A stretch of DNA of 5,397 bases from Pseudomonadota bacterium. GTDB lineage: Bacteria > Pseudomonadota > Alphaproteobacteria > Ferrovibrionales > Ferrovibrionaceae. Below, piece by piece: positions 5,307-5,397 of this stretch (positions within the stretch are counted from its first letter, which is position 1; each line of letters starts with the position of its first letter). Both the position numbers and the translations under genes were made by a program. Below the pieces are notes generated by a model. That model saw only the letters and a list, made by a program, of their open reading frames with translations. It was not told where the DNA came from and did no database searches. The stretch is from NCBI GenBank assembly GCA_021793055.1, contig JAJYTL010000237.1, forward strand, positions 1 to 5,397, given 5' to 3'.

Positions 5307-5397
5307 GCTCAGGACTCATTGATTGATCCAGAAGATGACGGTTGCGGCGATGCAGATGGCGGACATAAAGGTGTGGGCGCATCGGTCGTAGCGGGTG
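5307..5397 (-). mobile_element. End of an IS5-family insertion sequence (IS427-like), partial
   Basis: The element runs off the window to the right. Its visible terminus begins next to CTAG (5303-5306) with GCTCAGGACTC, which is probably the terminal inverted repeat, and the transposase stop codon is only about 10 bases inside. IS427-group elements of the IS5 family typically target YTAR sites and duplicate TA or CTAG, which fits this junction. The exact boundary could be a base or two different, and the other end is not available for comparison. Confidence 0.75.
5316..5397 (-). CDS. IS5-family transposase, C-terminal end
   Basis: The last 26 codons and the TGA stop (5318-5316) of a gene entering from the right edge. 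The peptide begins TRYDRCAHTF and continues through SAICIAATVIFW before ending INQ. The RYD-(K/R)-x-A-x-x-(F/Y) pattern followed by a hydrophobic stretch is characteristic of the C-terminus of DDE transposases from IS5-family (IS427-type) elements, where this is usually the second of two ORFs joined by frameshifting. The DDE catalytic core lies outside the window, so intactness cannot be judged. Confidence 0.85.
   Translation of the reverse strand, partial: TRYDRCAHTFMSAICIAATVIFWINQ

Noticed and set aside
4421..5326. Long second plus-strand frame and a minus-strand frame (4431-5237) over the reductase gene
   Set aside because: Both overlap a fully recognisable FNR gene; the compositions are low-complexity and Arg/Pro- or Ala-rich, typical of shadow frames.

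Overview
The window looks like a high-GC alphaproteobacterial chromosome segment, possibly from the Rhodospirillales side of the class. This is an inference from the gene order, the style of the FtsL and FtsI proteins, a perfect GTTC-N7-GTTC LexA-type box, and the end of an IS5-family element resembling the IS427 group. I cannot name a genus.

Bases 1-2460 (minus strand) hold the start of the division and cell-wall (dcw) cluster, in the order mraZ, rsmH, ftsL, ftsI. The last gene is cut by the window edge. All three junctions are 4-base stop/start overlaps (ATGA, ATGA, GTGA), each with a Shine-Dalgarno-like sequence inside the upstream gene, so the four genes form one translationally coupled operon. 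Upstream of mraZ are four TGGGN boxes at exact 10-bp spacing (2501-2535). They match the known MraZ autoregulatory operator.

Bases 2461-2799 are a relatively AT-rich gap. It holds the MraZ boxes, a candidate promoter, a 13-bp palindrome and a perfect LexA-type box at 2670-2684. No convincing protein gene is visible there, although a 37-codon plus-strand ORF starts just after the LexA-type box.

Bases 2800-3693 (minus) encode a complete CitE/HpcH-like CoA-ester lyase. A 190-bp divergent region separates it from a plus-strand pair: a small single-domain cupin (3884-4243) and a thioredoxin-reductase-like ferredoxin/flavodoxin-NADP+ reductase (4287-5306).

The right edge is the end of an insertion sequence. 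The last 26 codons of a minus-strand IS5-family transposase (5316-5397) are visible. The inferred IS end abuts a CTAG that contains the stop codon of the reductase gene, so the element appears to have inserted at that stop codon without damaging the protein. Most of the window is ordinary core genome. The points most worth checking are the four-box MraZ operator, the LexA-type box in the gap upstream of the division operon, and the IS junction.
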